From assembly GCF_004402485.1 (NCBI RefSeq), contig NZ_SOFG01000021.1, positions 50,789 to 108,500 of the forward strand: DNA of 57,712 bases, in the 5' to 3' direction. The stretch comes from Cryobacterium algoricola. GTDB lineage: Bacteria > Actinomycetota > Actinomycetes > Actinomycetales > Microbacteriaceae. Position 1 is the first letter of the stretch, and each line of letters opens with the position of its first letter. Both the position numbers and the translations under genes were made by a program. This document shows positions 25,446 to 33,321 of this stretch, piece after piece. The notes under the pieces were generated by a model that searched no databases, was not told the origin of the DNA, and was given only the letters and a program-made list of their open reading frames with translations.

Positions 25446-25783
25446 CGGTCTCTGGCTTGCCGTCGCTCGTCAATTGGCACCCCCACTCGGCCAGGCAACC
25501 AGACCGCTCGCTGAGGTACCGAAATCAGGAATCGAGGCTCTGTGCCAGTTCAGGCTGGCATATGCCCCTGTCGGCGTCAAGCAGTCGGGTCGGGCCGTCA
25601 ACTTCGAATTCGCTGTCCAACCAATCGAGTGTCGTGAAACGAACTTTCACCGTGGTCAATCCCCCAGCGATGCCGAAAGGGGTGAGCCCAAAACTGTTCC
25701 GATTGCATCCAGTTTGCCGAGCTGACATTCTTCCGCGGCGGCCATTCTTTTCTGTTCTCACGACCGAATGCGCCCCTACCAAA

Positions 25784-25910
25784 CCATCGTCGCTCTCACT
25801 CCAACTGCTCCAACAACCTCGCTCTCTTCTTCTCTTCTCTTCAATTTTTTCATCTCTATTTTTCTCTCTTCCATCTCTTTCTCCTTCCCTGTCCCACAGC
25901 CTCCCCTTTA
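25784..25910 (+). repeat. polypyrimidine tract
   Basis: Almost entirely C and T on the plus strand, dominated by CTCTT and TTTTTT runs, very unlike the GC-rich host. It leads directly into the left arm of the large hairpin. Confidence 0.75.
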
Positions 25911-25996
25911 CTTCCCAACCCCCCACACAATGCCGTTGAGTGTGGGGGGTTGGGAAGCGAGCGCAGCGAGGGGGTGGCTGTGGGACAGGGAAGGAG
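25881..25996. repeat. nested 116-nt hairpin/cruciform
   Basis: Outer arms 25881-25901 and 25976-25996 are perfect 21-bp reverse complements; inner arms 25911-25928 and 25940-25957 are perfect 18-bp reverse complements, closed by an 11-nt loop. The arms are separated by a 9-nt bulge on the left and 18 nt on the right. No T-tract follows. Confidence 0.9.
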
Positions 25997-26027
25997 GGCC
26001 CTTACCTAGTCGTTTGGGTATTCGCTC

Positions 26028-26063
26028 TCAACGAATAGCCAAACGAATAGGCAAACGAATAGG
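26028..26063 (+). repeat. three 12-bp direct repeats (iteron-like)
   Basis: Three contiguous copies of CAAACGAATAGG (the first with two differences) begin at 26028, 26040 and 26052. AT-rich tandem 12-mers next to a hairpin resemble binding sites for an initiator, excisionase or repressor. Confidence 0.75.
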
Positions 26064-26505
26064 CGGTGCCTCCGGACAGGGCTTTCCGGCCGAGTGCTGA
26101 CATCGTCTTTTGAACCCGCAACTCCCTGCCGATGATCTCTCCCAAGTCGTGCACGTCGTCCCCTTTGACGAGCACATCCATTCACCAGATAGCGAACGTG
26201 AGCATGTTCAAGACGTCGCAATGACGATCGCTTTGCGTGCCGGCGTCACAGCGTCGGTCTCCGGCAGGTCGCTTTCGGCGGCAACCGTGCATACAGTCCC
26301 ACACCTCGACTGTTCGGTCTCGAAGGGCTCGAGCCCCCTGTCGCGCACTGTGTCGGAGCAACTGAGTACTCTCGGCATCGATAGATCGCAAATCCCGCTG
26401 AACGCACCATTTTGAGCTCACGCGCGGCTTTCCCTGGCTGAGGTCAACGTGCCAGAGCACCATGGGAGCCGAAGAACTCCGCAGTCGAATCGCGAAAGGA
26501 CTTCA

Positions 26506-26577
26506 ATGACACGTTTCCAGGACGGTTGCGATTCCGTCGCCATCGGGATGCGCGGAGTCGTCAAGGCAGGTGTCTGA
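26506..26577 (+). CDS. possible 23-aa leader peptide upstream of integrase
   Basis: ATG at 26506 is preceded by GAAAGGA with 5-nt spacing, a better ribosome site than the integrase has. The frame encodes 23 residues and its TGA (26575-26577) ends 2 nt before the integrase ATG at 26580, which suggests translational coupling. A preceding short frame (ATG 26462) also ends with a TGA overlapping this ATG. It could be a leader or a decayed excisionase. Confidence 0.3.
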   Translation: MTRFQDGCDSVAIGMRGVVKAGV

Positions 26578-26579
26578 CG

Positions 26580-27683
26580 ATGGGAAGCATCGAGTCGTAC
26601 GTCACTGCGAGCGGCAAGCGTTACCGAGTTCTCTACCGTCGGCCCGACCACCGCCAGACGCAGAAGCGTGGCTTCCGGACGAAGAAGGATGCTGAGCTGT
26701 ACCTGTCGGCGGTCGAGATCAAGAAGGCCACGGGCGAGTACATCGACGCAACTGCGTCCAAAGCCACCATCGCCACGCTGGGGGCGGACTGGCTCGCCTC
26801 ACAGACCCACCTCAAGCCGTCGTCGCTGCACCCTGTTGAGATCGCATGGCGCCGCTACGTCCTGCCGACCTGGGGGCTGCGCCAGGTCGGTGAGATTCGC
26901 CACAGCGACGTGCAGATCTGGATCTCTCGACTTGTCGTTGGCCGGAGCGCCACGACGGTCTTGAGGATCTACGGCGTTCTCGCCGCGATCCTCGACGTCG
27001 CGGTCAAGGATCGACGCATCCCCTCGAATCCCGCGCGAGGCGTCACGCTCCCCCGAAAAACAAAGGGCCAGCACGCGTACCTGTCGCATCGTCAGGTCGC
27101 TCTGCTTGCCCAGAACTCGCGTCAGCAGTCAACGCTTATCCTCGTGCTGGCGTACACCGGTCTGCGCTGGGGCGAAGTAACCGCCCTACGCATCCGCGAC
27201 GTGGACACGGTGCGGCGGCGCATCCGCGTGCACGAAAACGCTGTGAACGTCGGCGGCACGATTCACGTGGGCACACCCAAGACCCATCAGGCCCGCGCCG
27301 TCCCGTACCCCGGCTTTCTGAATCCGCTGTTCGCCGAGCTGATGCAGTCCTCGACCGGGACTGCACGCGGCCGGGATGAACTCCTGTTCGGCAACGGGCG
27401 CGACCACATGCGCAGCCCGGACACCCGGCGCGGCTGGTTCGTGTCGGCGGTGCGCAAGTCGCAGGCAGCCGACGCGGCATTCCCGAGCCTCACGCTGCAC
27501 GACCTACGCCACACAGCAGCGAGCCTGGCCATCTCGGCCGGCGCCAACGTCAAAGCCATCCAGCGGATGCTCGGCCACGCCTCGGCAGCGATGACCCTCG
27601 ACACCTACGCAGACCTCTTCGATGACGACCTCGACCTCGTGGCCGACGCCCTCGATGACGCTCGCACCCTCAGCATCGACTGA
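26580..27683 (+). CDS. tyrosine recombinase (phage/ICE-type integrase)
   Basis: 367 aa. N-terminal arm-binding-like domain (YVTASGKRYRVLYRRPDHRQTQKRGF, then KKDAELYLSAVE), SAM-like core-binding domain (ADWLASQTHLKPSSL), and catalytic domain with Arg in TGLRWGEVTALR, HDLRH, the later His in MLGHASAAMTLDTY and the nucleophile Tyr in DTYADLF. All key residues are present, so it should be active. It would integrate the element by recombination at the tRNA-Ser 3' end and, with an unidentified excisionase, excise it. Confidence 0.95.
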   Translation: MGSIESYVTASGKRYRVLYRRPDHRQTQKRGFRTKKDAELYLSAVEIKKATGEYIDATASKATIATLGADWLASQTHLKPSSLHPVEIAWRRYVLPTWGLRQVGEIRHSDVQIWISRLVVGRSATTVLRIYGVLAAILDVAVKDRRIPSNPARGVTLPRKTKGQHAYLSHRQVALLAQNSRQQSTLILVLAYTGLRWGEVTALRIRDVDTVRRRIRVHENAVNVGGTIHVGTPKTHQARAVPYPGFLNPLFAELMQSSTGTARGRDELLFGNGRDHMRSPDTRRGWFVSAVRKSQAADAAFPSLTLHDLRHTAASLAISAGANVKAIQRMLGHASAAMTLDTYADLFDDDLDLVADALDDARTLSID

Positions 27684-27780
27684 GTAGCGCCAGATCAACC
27701 TCATAACCACTTGGGACACGTCGATTGCTCAGCGGCACGAACAGAACGTGGTTGTTTCCGAAGAGGCGAATCTAAGCCAT

Positions 27781-28446
27781 CTACGGGCCCGAGTTCCATT
27801 CCGGCGGGGTACATGTGCGTCTTTCGCCAAAATACATCTCGAAGCACTCGCGCCATAGTTCCGAGTTCGCTTCGGCTAATTCGACTAGCCAGACACAGGC
27901 CATCATGAGGTCGTCCGTGGACTTGAACGCGGGGGAAGATCGCCACTCGACCTTGCCATCGTCCAGCTCCGATGCGTGCCACCCCGAAAGCGCTGTGGCC
28001 GGGCTCGGGTGCGCGAACTCACTCAGCTGGTCATAGACCCCCTTGAACTCACCGAACCGCGCACTTGCACCGTTCGTGATCTGGCCGATTCGTAGCCTTG
28101 TAGCGCGAGGCGCCTCCGGGTACAAGCGAGCCAGATCGTCCGGTCGATCCTTGAGCCTCACAAGTACGGCCGCGTTCTCTGCATAGCTTCTGATGAGGGT
28201 GAATGCGGCGAATGGATTCCCCGCCCGGACTGCGTCCAAAGCTCCATCGTGAAACGATTGTGCGCGCGTCAGCAAAGACATCAGGGTCATCATGGGGACA
28301 TCGAAATCAATTGGTGTCGGAAATGCGTCCGCAGCAAATCTAATGAGTCTTACTCTTGCTGCGGCAGCCTTCTCAATCCCAGATTCACGATCCGATATCC
28401 CGTGGAGTGCCGGCAGACTCGGTTCGCCTTGGTCTTCGATGTACAT
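27781..28446 (-). CDS. uncharacterised all-helical island protein
   Basis: 221 aa, no signal peptide or membrane segment. Mostly helical, with SFHDGALDAVRAGNPFAAFTLIRSYAENAAVL and a YDQLSEFAHPSP motif. Similar S-x-x-AHP motifs occur in uncharacterised, sometimes HEPN-like, proteins, but I cannot assign a family. No good ribosome site is seen before the ATG at 28446. It is convergent with the integrase and forms the right-end cargo of the element. Confidence 0.55.
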   Translation of the reverse strand: MYIEDQGEPSLPALHGISDRESGIEKAAAARVRLIRFAADAFPTPIDFDVPMMTLMSLLTRAQSFHDGALDAVRAGNPFAAFTLIRSYAENAAVLVRLKDRPDDLARLYPEAPRATRLRIGQITNGASARFGEFKGVYDQLSEFAHPSPATALSGWHASELDDGKVEWRSSPAFKSTDDLMMACVWLVELAEANSELWRECFEMYFGERRTCTPPEWNSGP

Positions 28447-28771
28447 CCGCGCAGAGTATCGTGCTCGCGTCGACCCTTAGCGCTCGACACGTAGTCAGAT
28501 GCGCACTTGCTCTTGAAGTCGTAGAAGCGATACCGGGCTTTTCCACCAATAGGCTGGCCAGCCCTTCAGCATGTTTGATGATTCAGATGTCGTCATCATT
28601 CGCACTGACCTTCCTGGCGATCTTCCGGGTCCGCGAGGACTTCGGGTCTCTAGAGGCTTTCAGAGCCACCCTGCGCCGCTGACGGTTGTTGCCAAAATGT
28701 TGCCATTTGGGGATTTGCGGGAAAAGAAAACCCCCACATCCCAGTGTTTACAAGGGATGCAGGGGGTGATT
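28447..28771. other. gene-free right end of the island
   Basis: No supported gene. It contains the arm-site-like repeat at 28688-28705 and leads into the right attachment core. Confidence 0.5.
28688..28705. repeat. arm-site-like repeat, right
   Basis: The 18-mer GTTGCCAAAATGTTGCCA, identical and in the same orientation to 24729-24746, lies 66 bp inside the right core. Confidence 0.65.
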
Positions 28772-28797
28772 CGTGGCGGTACCGGTGGGATTTGAAC
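28772..28797. repeat. attachment core, right (3' end of intact tRNA-Ser)
   Basis: 26 bp identical to 24597-24622, overlapping the CCA, acceptor and T-arm of the tRNA. Confidence 0.85.
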
Positions 28798-28863
28798 CCA
28801 CGGTGGAGTCTCCCCCACACAACTTTTCGAGAGTTGCACCTTCGGCCGCTCGGACACGGTACC
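28774..28863 (-). tRNA. tRNA-Ser(CGA)
   Basis: A complete class II tRNA is read on the minus strand: 7-bp acceptor GGTACCG/CGGTACC with discriminator G and encoded CCA, anticodon stem CAACT/AGTTG enclosing CTCGAAA (anticodon CGA, codon UCG), a long variable arm with GTGG/CCAC stem, and T-arm GTGGG-TTCAAAT-CCCAC. It is the attachment site of the island to its left; the gene remains intact because the element carries the 3' end. Confidence 0.95.
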
Positions 28864-29011
28864 GAGGGAGATTGTACGTGAGAAACCGGGGTCTGCGCGA
28901 ATCCGGCGGATTTCGAGAACGTGCGGACGGCATCCGCTGCAGCCGAAACCCCGACACGCGGGCACAGGAAGCGGAAAGCTGGCACCCAGAAACCGGCAGT
29001 ACGCTCCCCCC

Positions 29012-29812
29012 GTGTCTAACGTCAATCCGAACCTTCGCGCGCTCCTGGTCACCCTCGGCGCCGTCACCACCGCCACCGGAATGACCGCTGCCGCCGTCAT
29101 CCGGGCACGCGGATTCCGGGAATGGCGCCAGGGCAATGCCCGGGTGCTCAACGAGACCCTCCCCGCCCACGCGCAGTGGTGGCGGGAGCACGGCCGCGAG
29201 CCGGGCGAGCTGCTCTACGTGGCGATCGGCGACAGCGCCGCGCAGGGGATCGGGGCCAGCGAACCAGGGCGCAGCTACGTCGGGTTGCTGGCCGATCACA
29301 TCCGCCTGGCCACCGGTCGCACGGTGCGCGTCGCCAATCTGAGCGTCTCGGGTGCGACCGTCCAACTCGCTGTGCGCGACCAGCTGCCGCTCCTCGCGGA
29401 GCTCTCCCCCGACATCGTCACGGTCGCGATCGGTGCGAACAACGTGGCGGTGTGGGATGCCGCGGTGTTCGAAGCCGGGATCCGCACGATCTTCGCCGCA
29501 TTGCCACCACATGCGCTCGTTGCCGACCTGCCGTGCTTCCACCTGCCTCACAATGAGCGGATCGTAGCCGTCGGGAACCGCATTCTGCGGTCCGTCGCCG
29601 CGGAATACGGCCTGACCGTGGTGCCGCTGCACGCGACGACGAAGCGGCCGGGGCTGCGCAGCGTCGCCACCCACGTGGCGAACGACCTGTTCCACCCGAA
29701 CGACCGTGGCTACCGGGTGTGGGCCGAGGCGTTCCTGCCGGCACTGAGCGCGGACATCGCGCTGCTGGTGCCGGAGGACTCCGAGGAGTTCGCCGACCTG
29801 CGCGAAGGGTAG
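29012..29812 (+). CDS. SGNH/GDSL-family hydrolase
   Basis: 266 aa. One N-terminal hydrophobic segment (ALLVTLGAVTTATGMTAAAVI) suggests a membrane anchor or signal. Block I is AIGDSAAQGIGA with the nucleophile Ser, block III is AIGANN, and block V is DLFHPNDRGY with the catalytic Asp and His. These enzymes are esterases or lipases of varied substrate, often acting on cell-envelope or polysaccharide acyl groups. GTG start at 29012 without a clear ribosome site. Confidence 0.85.
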   Translation: MSNVNPNLRALLVTLGAVTTATGMTAAAVIRARGFREWRQGNARVLNETLPAHAQWWREHGREPGELLYVAIGDSAAQGIGASEPGRSYVGLLADHIRLATGRTVRVANLSVSGATVQLAVRDQLPLLAELSPDIVTVAIGANNVAVWDAAVFEAGIRTIFAALPPHALVADLPCFHLPHNERIVAVGNRILRSVAAEYGLTVVPLHATTKRPGLRSVATHVANDLFHPNDRGYRVWAEAFLPALSADIALLVPEDSEEFADLREG

Positions 29813-29940
29813 CCGCGCCCGAGCGGGGTGGGCGCGCGGATCGCCGGTTCGGCACGCGCGCGCTGCGAGCGGCACCGGCACGCGCGGGCCGTGAGCTGCG
29901 CGGGCACACGGCCGATTGCCCGGGTGTCGGTGGCCGAAGC

Positions 29941-29946
29941 TAGGCT
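29941..29946 (+). promoter_or_regulatory. -10 box of likely leaderless radA
   Basis: TAGGCT (TAnnnT) ends 7 nt before the radA ATG at 29954 and there is no Shine-Dalgarno, so the transcript probably begins at the start codon. The same hexamer and spacing precede the pirin gene. Confidence 0.45.
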
Positions 29947-29953
29947 CGCAGGC

Positions 29954-31321
29954 ATGGCCAGACCCGTTTCCTCCTTCCGCTGTACCGAGTGTGGCTGGAC
30001 CACCCTGAAGTGGGCCGGGCGCTGTGGTGAGTGCCAGCAGTGGGGCACCGTGGTCGACATGACGGAGAAGGCGAGTCTCTCCCGCGCCGTGAAGCCCGTC
30101 GCGGTGATCGGTTCCGGCGTTGCGCGCCCGATCACCCACGTGGACACCACCGCGGTCTCGCACTGGCCGACCGGCATCGGCGAATTCGACCGGGTGCTCG
30201 GCGGCGGCATCGTTCCCGGTTCGGTGATCCTACTGAGTGGGGAGCCCGGCGTCGGCAAGTCGACGCTGCTGCTCGAGGTCGCCTCGAAGGCCGCGGCAGC
30301 CAAGTCCCGGGTGCTCTACGTGAGCGCCGAGGAATCGGTGAGCCAGGTGCGCCTCCGCGCTGAACGCACAGGGGCGCTGCAGCCGGAGCTGTTCATCGCG
30401 GCCGAGACCGACCTCGCGACCATCCTCGGCCAGATCGACGCTGTGCAGCCGAGCCTCGTCATCATCGACTCCGTGCAGACCGTCGCGAGCGGGCTCTCCG
30501 ACGGGCTCCCCGGCCAGCCGAGCCAGGTGCGCGAGGTCGCATCCACGCTCATTCGGGTTGCCAAGGACCGCAACCTGCCGATCCTCCTCGTCGGGCACGT
30601 CACCAAGGACGGGTCGATCGCCGGCCCCCGGCTGCTCGAGCACCTCGTGGACGTCGTCTGCCAGTTCGAAGGCGACCGGCAGACGGCCCTGCGCTTCGTG
30701 CGCGCGCTCAAGAACCGCTTCGGGCCGACCGACGAGGTCGGCTGCTTCGAGATGACCGGGGAGGGCATCTCCGAGGTACCCGACCCGAGCGGCCTGTTCC
30801 TCACCCGCGGCGGCGTGCTGGTGCCCGGCACCTGCGTCACCGTTGCCCTCGAGGGGCGCCGGGCGATGCCGGTCGAGGTGCAGGCGCTCGTCATGCCGAG
30901 CACGGCGCCGAACCCGCGCCGGGTGACCAACGGCGTGGACTCGTCGCGGGTCGCCATGATCATCGCCGTGCTCGAGCAGAGAGCTGAAGTGAAGGGCCTC
31001 GGGGCGTCGGATGTCTACGTGTCGACCGTAGGCGGCATCCGTCTGACCGAACCCGGCGCCGATCTCGCCATCGCGCTCGCGATCGCCTCGGCGGCGCGGA
31101 ACAAGCCGATCGGGCACGACGTCGTGGCGTTCGGCGAGATCAGTCTCGCCGGCGAGGTGCGGCCGGTGTCGTCGGCGAAGCAGCGTGCGAGTGAGGCGGC
31201 TCGGCTCGGGTTCGTGACCCGGATCGACTCGGGCGCCGGACGGCTCGACTCGGCGATCCTCCTCGCGCTGCGAGAGCCGGTCTCGGCACGCGACGCGGAG
31301 CTCGACGCGGCGTTCCGGTAG
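29954..31321 (+). CDS. radA: DNA repair protein RadA
   Basis: 455 aa. The N-terminal zinc finger has CTEC and CGEC, then a RecA-like ATPase with Walker A GEPGVGKST, Walker B region SLVIIDSVQT, the RadA-specific KNRFG motif, and a C-terminal Lon-protease-like domain (VGGIRLTEPGADLAIALAIAS). RadA is a cytoplasmic branch-migration helicase in recombinational repair. The ATG at 29954 gives the conserved start immediately before the zinc finger. Confidence 0.95.
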   Translation: MARPVSSFRCTECGWTTLKWAGRCGECQQWGTVVDMTEKASLSRAVKPVAVIGSGVARPITHVDTTAVSHWPTGIGEFDRVLGGGIVPGSVILLSGEPGVGKSTLLLEVASKAAAAKSRVLYVSAEESVSQVRLRAERTGALQPELFIAAETDLATILGQIDAVQPSLVIIDSVQTVASGLSDGLPGQPSQVREVASTLIRVAKDRNLPILLVGHVTKDGSIAGPRLLEHLVDVVCQFEGDRQTALRFVRALKNRFGPTDEVGCFEMTGEGISEVPDPSGLFLTRGGVLVPGTCVTVALEGRRAMPVEVQALVMPSTAPNPRRVTNGVDSSRVAMIIAVLEQRAEVKGLGASDVYVSTVGGIRLTEPGADLAIALAIASAARNKPIGHDVVAFGEISLAGEVRPVSSAKQRASEAARLGFVTRIDSGAGRLDSAILLALREPVSARDAELDAAFR

Positions 31322-31359
31322 CGGGACCGTGCCGGCCGGACAAGCACGGCATTCCGCGC

Positions 31360-31432
31360 GCGCCACTTGCGCCACTTCGCGCCTGCCACGCGCCACTTGC
31401 GCCACTTCGCGCCAGGCATGCCTGGCGCGAAG
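31360..31432. repeat. REP-like element with 28-bp perfect palindrome
   Basis: Two direct copies of GCGCCACTTGCGCCACTTCG(CGCC) at 31360-31383 and 31390-31413 run into the perfect palindrome 31405-31432 (CTTCGCGCCAGGCA and its complement). A sister element is at 56981-57024. It lies 39 bp after radA and may terminate it and the convergent GGDEF gene. Confidence 0.8.
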
Positions 31433-31529
31433 CGGCGAAGTTGGTGCGCGACGCTCAGGCAGCCTCAGCGCAGGCGGGAAGACGGCATGCGCGCGCAACC
31501 GCAGGGTGCGCCGCAGTCGCCAGGCGCTA

Positions 31530-33161
31530 TCAGCGCGCGGCCGAGGCCTGGATGGTCGCGGTGTGCACGACCCGGTTGCGGCCGTCGCGTTTGGCGACGT
31601 ACAGGCGCACGTCCGCGGCCCGCAGAAGGTCGGAGGTCTGGACGCCGTCCTCGGGCGCGAGGGCGACCCCGATGCTCGCGGTCACGGGCAGCCCGGCGGT
31701 GATCGGGGTCCAGTCGTAGTCTGCGATGTCGCTTCGGGCTTCTTCGAAGCGTTCGCGGGCCTCCGCCGCGTCGGCGCCGGGCAGGATCAGCAGGAATTCC
31801 TCCCCGCCGAGACGCGCGGCGATCCCGCCGGCGACCCGGTTGGCGGCGAGCTTCAGGATCTCGCCGAGCTTGCGCAACACCTCGTCGCCGACCGCGTGGG
31901 ACAGGGCGTCGTTGATGCGCTTGAAGTGGTCGATGTCGATCATCGCGATGGCGAAGCACGGGCCGCCCTCGCCGGACCGGATCGCGGCGATGCTCAGGTG
32001 TTCGTCGACGAAACGCCGGTTGTGCAGGCTCGTGAGCGGGTCGCGCTCGGCGAGCTCACGGTAGCGTTCACTCTCGCGGCGTGATTCCGCGGTCTGGAAC
32101 ATTGCCTCGAGGATGCGCCCGCGGGCCTCGTTCTCGCTCGCGCCGAGCGCGACCGACTGGGCGTGGTAGCTCCGGTATGCCTCGAAGGCCCGCCGGTAGT
32201 CAAGGTTCGCGGCGTAGGACTCGGCCTGCTCGCGCGCGACCTCGGTCAACCAGCGGACGAGGCCGTGGCCGGCGGCGAGCGTGGCGCACTGGTCGATCAC
32301 GCGCTGCGCAGCGTCGAGCCGCCCCTGGGTCCGGTAGACCTCGGCGAGGGTGACCAGTGCTGCCGAGACGGCATCGGGGTTGGGATCGTCGTTCGCGGTT
32401 TCGATGGCCGGGAGCAGCATCCGCTCGGCTTCGTCGAGCCGCCCTGCGGTGAGGTAAACCCTGGCGATCGTGTCGCGCGCGTACATGCCGATCGGGCGGG
32501 AGTTCGCCTCGGACAGGGCAATCAGGTGCTCGACGGTCTCGAGCGCTGCCTCGTGGTTTCCGGCGAGGTACTCGGTGTAGCCGAGGTTGTTCAGAATCAT
32601 GTAGCGGATGTTGGTGTCGGTGTCGTCGATGACGAGACGCAGGGCCTCGTTGTAGCGACGTCGCGACTCGTCGAAGGATCCGGCGGAGCCGAGGGCATCG
32701 GCCAGGCAGAGCCGTGCGGCGGCGCGCATCAGCGGAACCTCGCTCTCGTCGATCAGGTCGTTGACGCGAACGGCGTGCTCGAGGGCGAGCGCGGGATCGC
32801 CGACCATCTCGAACACCGAGCCGAGCACGTCGTGGCAGCGGGACTGCAGGGCGACCTCACCGTGACGCTCGGCCCAGGCGAGGATCTGCTGGACCTCGGC
32901 GGCGCTGCGGCTCGGGTCGCCGCGGGTGCGGCTGATGTTGGCGAGGAGCACCCGGAGGCGCCGGGCCACGGCTCCCCGTCCGAGGCCGATCTCCACGCTG
33001 CTGTAGTCGACGGGCTCGCCGTTCACGCCGTCCACGTCGACGACGCCCAACTCGATCAGCCAGTCTCTGGCTGCCTGGGTGGCCTCATCGCGGTCGATCC
33101 AGAACAGGCGTTCGACGCGCGCGAGTCTCGCATCTATCGACTCATTCGACGGTACGTTCAT
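31530..33161 (-). CDS. TPR-GGDEF diguanylate cyclase-like protein
   Basis: 543 aa, cytoplasmic. About residues 60-350 are TPR-like helical repeats (for example ALEHAVRVNDLI, ALRLVIDDTDTNIRYMILNNLGYTEYLAGNHEAAL, DEAERMLLPAIE), followed by a GGDEF domain starting at RDPLTSLHNRRFVDEHL, with MIDIDHFKRIND and the active-site variant GGEEF (functional in known cyclases). It should synthesise cyclic-di-GMP under control of a protein partner of the TPR part. ATG at 33161 with GGAG upstream; an in-frame ATG at 33242 is possible. Confidence 0.9.
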   Translation of the reverse strand: MNVPSNESIDARLARVERLFWIDRDEATQAARDWLIELGVVDVDGVNGEPVDYSSVEIGLGRGAVARRLRVLLANISRTRGDPSRSAAEVQQILAWAERHGEVALQSRCHDVLGSVFEMVGDPALALEHAVRVNDLIDESEVPLMRAAARLCLADALGSAGSFDESRRRYNEALRLVIDDTDTNIRYMILNNLGYTEYLAGNHEAALETVEHLIALSEANSRPIGMYARDTIARVYLTAGRLDEAERMLLPAIETANDDPNPDAVSAALVTLAEVYRTQGRLDAAQRVIDQCATLAAGHGLVRWLTEVAREQAESYAANLDYRRAFEAYRSYHAQSVALGASENEARGRILEAMFQTAESRRESERYRELAERDPLTSLHNRRFVDEHLSIAAIRSGEGGPCFAIAMIDIDHFKRINDALSHAVGDEVLRKLGEILKLAANRVAGGIAARLGGEEFLLILPGADAAEARERFEEARSDIADYDWTPITAGLPVTASIGVALAPEDGVQTSDLLRAADVRLYVAKRDGRNRVVHTATIQASAAR

Positions 33162-33321
33162 CGTGGCCTGCTCCCCGACAGGCGTGTGTTCCCGGCCTGC
33201 AGTCTCCCCACCGGGAACCCTCTCCGAGAGAGGGTGAAACACTGTCGAGGCTCAGCCTAGCGCCCAGCCCAGATACCGTCGACTGGACCGCGCAGGATGC
33301 CCACCGACGGGGGGTGCCGGG

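Larger units (their letters stand above)
25446..26505. other. 1.06-kb island region without a convincing gene
   Basis: Overlapping frames on both strands (for example 25525-25926 minus and 26110-26415 plus) lack recognisable domains and good ribosome sites. The region instead holds a ~100-nt polypyrimidine tract (about 25784-25910), a nested 116-nt hairpin (25881-25996) and three 12-bp direct repeats (26028-26063). The plus frame 26110-26415 (TTG start, 101 codons) has fairly protein-like composition and could be a small gene or a decayed one. Confidence 0.5.
24597..28797. mobile_element. 4.2-kb genomic island integrated in tRNA-Ser(CGA)
   Basis: The element is bounded by identical 26-bp direct repeats (24597-24622 and 28772-28797) that correspond to the 3' end of the tRNA-Ser gene. 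The right copy belongs to the intact tRNA; the left copy is a 3' fragment only. It carries one tyrosine recombinase (26580-27683), a PH-like membrane protein (24798-25445), a helical protein (27781-28446), a large nested hairpin and 12-bp iterons. There is no recognisable replication, capsid or conjugation gene, so it is a minimal integrative element or a phage/ICE remnant. Base composition looks more AT-rich than the flanks, especially at 25.8-26.1 kb. Confidence 0.85.

Noticed and set aside
25457..25939. 160-codon plus frame through the polypyrimidine tract
   Set aside because: Its C-terminal half is only Ser/Leu/Phe/Pro from the C/T run; no domain and no ribosome site. The minus-strand frame 25525-25926 is equally unconvincing.
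26028..26063. CRISPR array
   Set aside because: Three contiguous 12-bp copies without spacers; no cas genes in the window.
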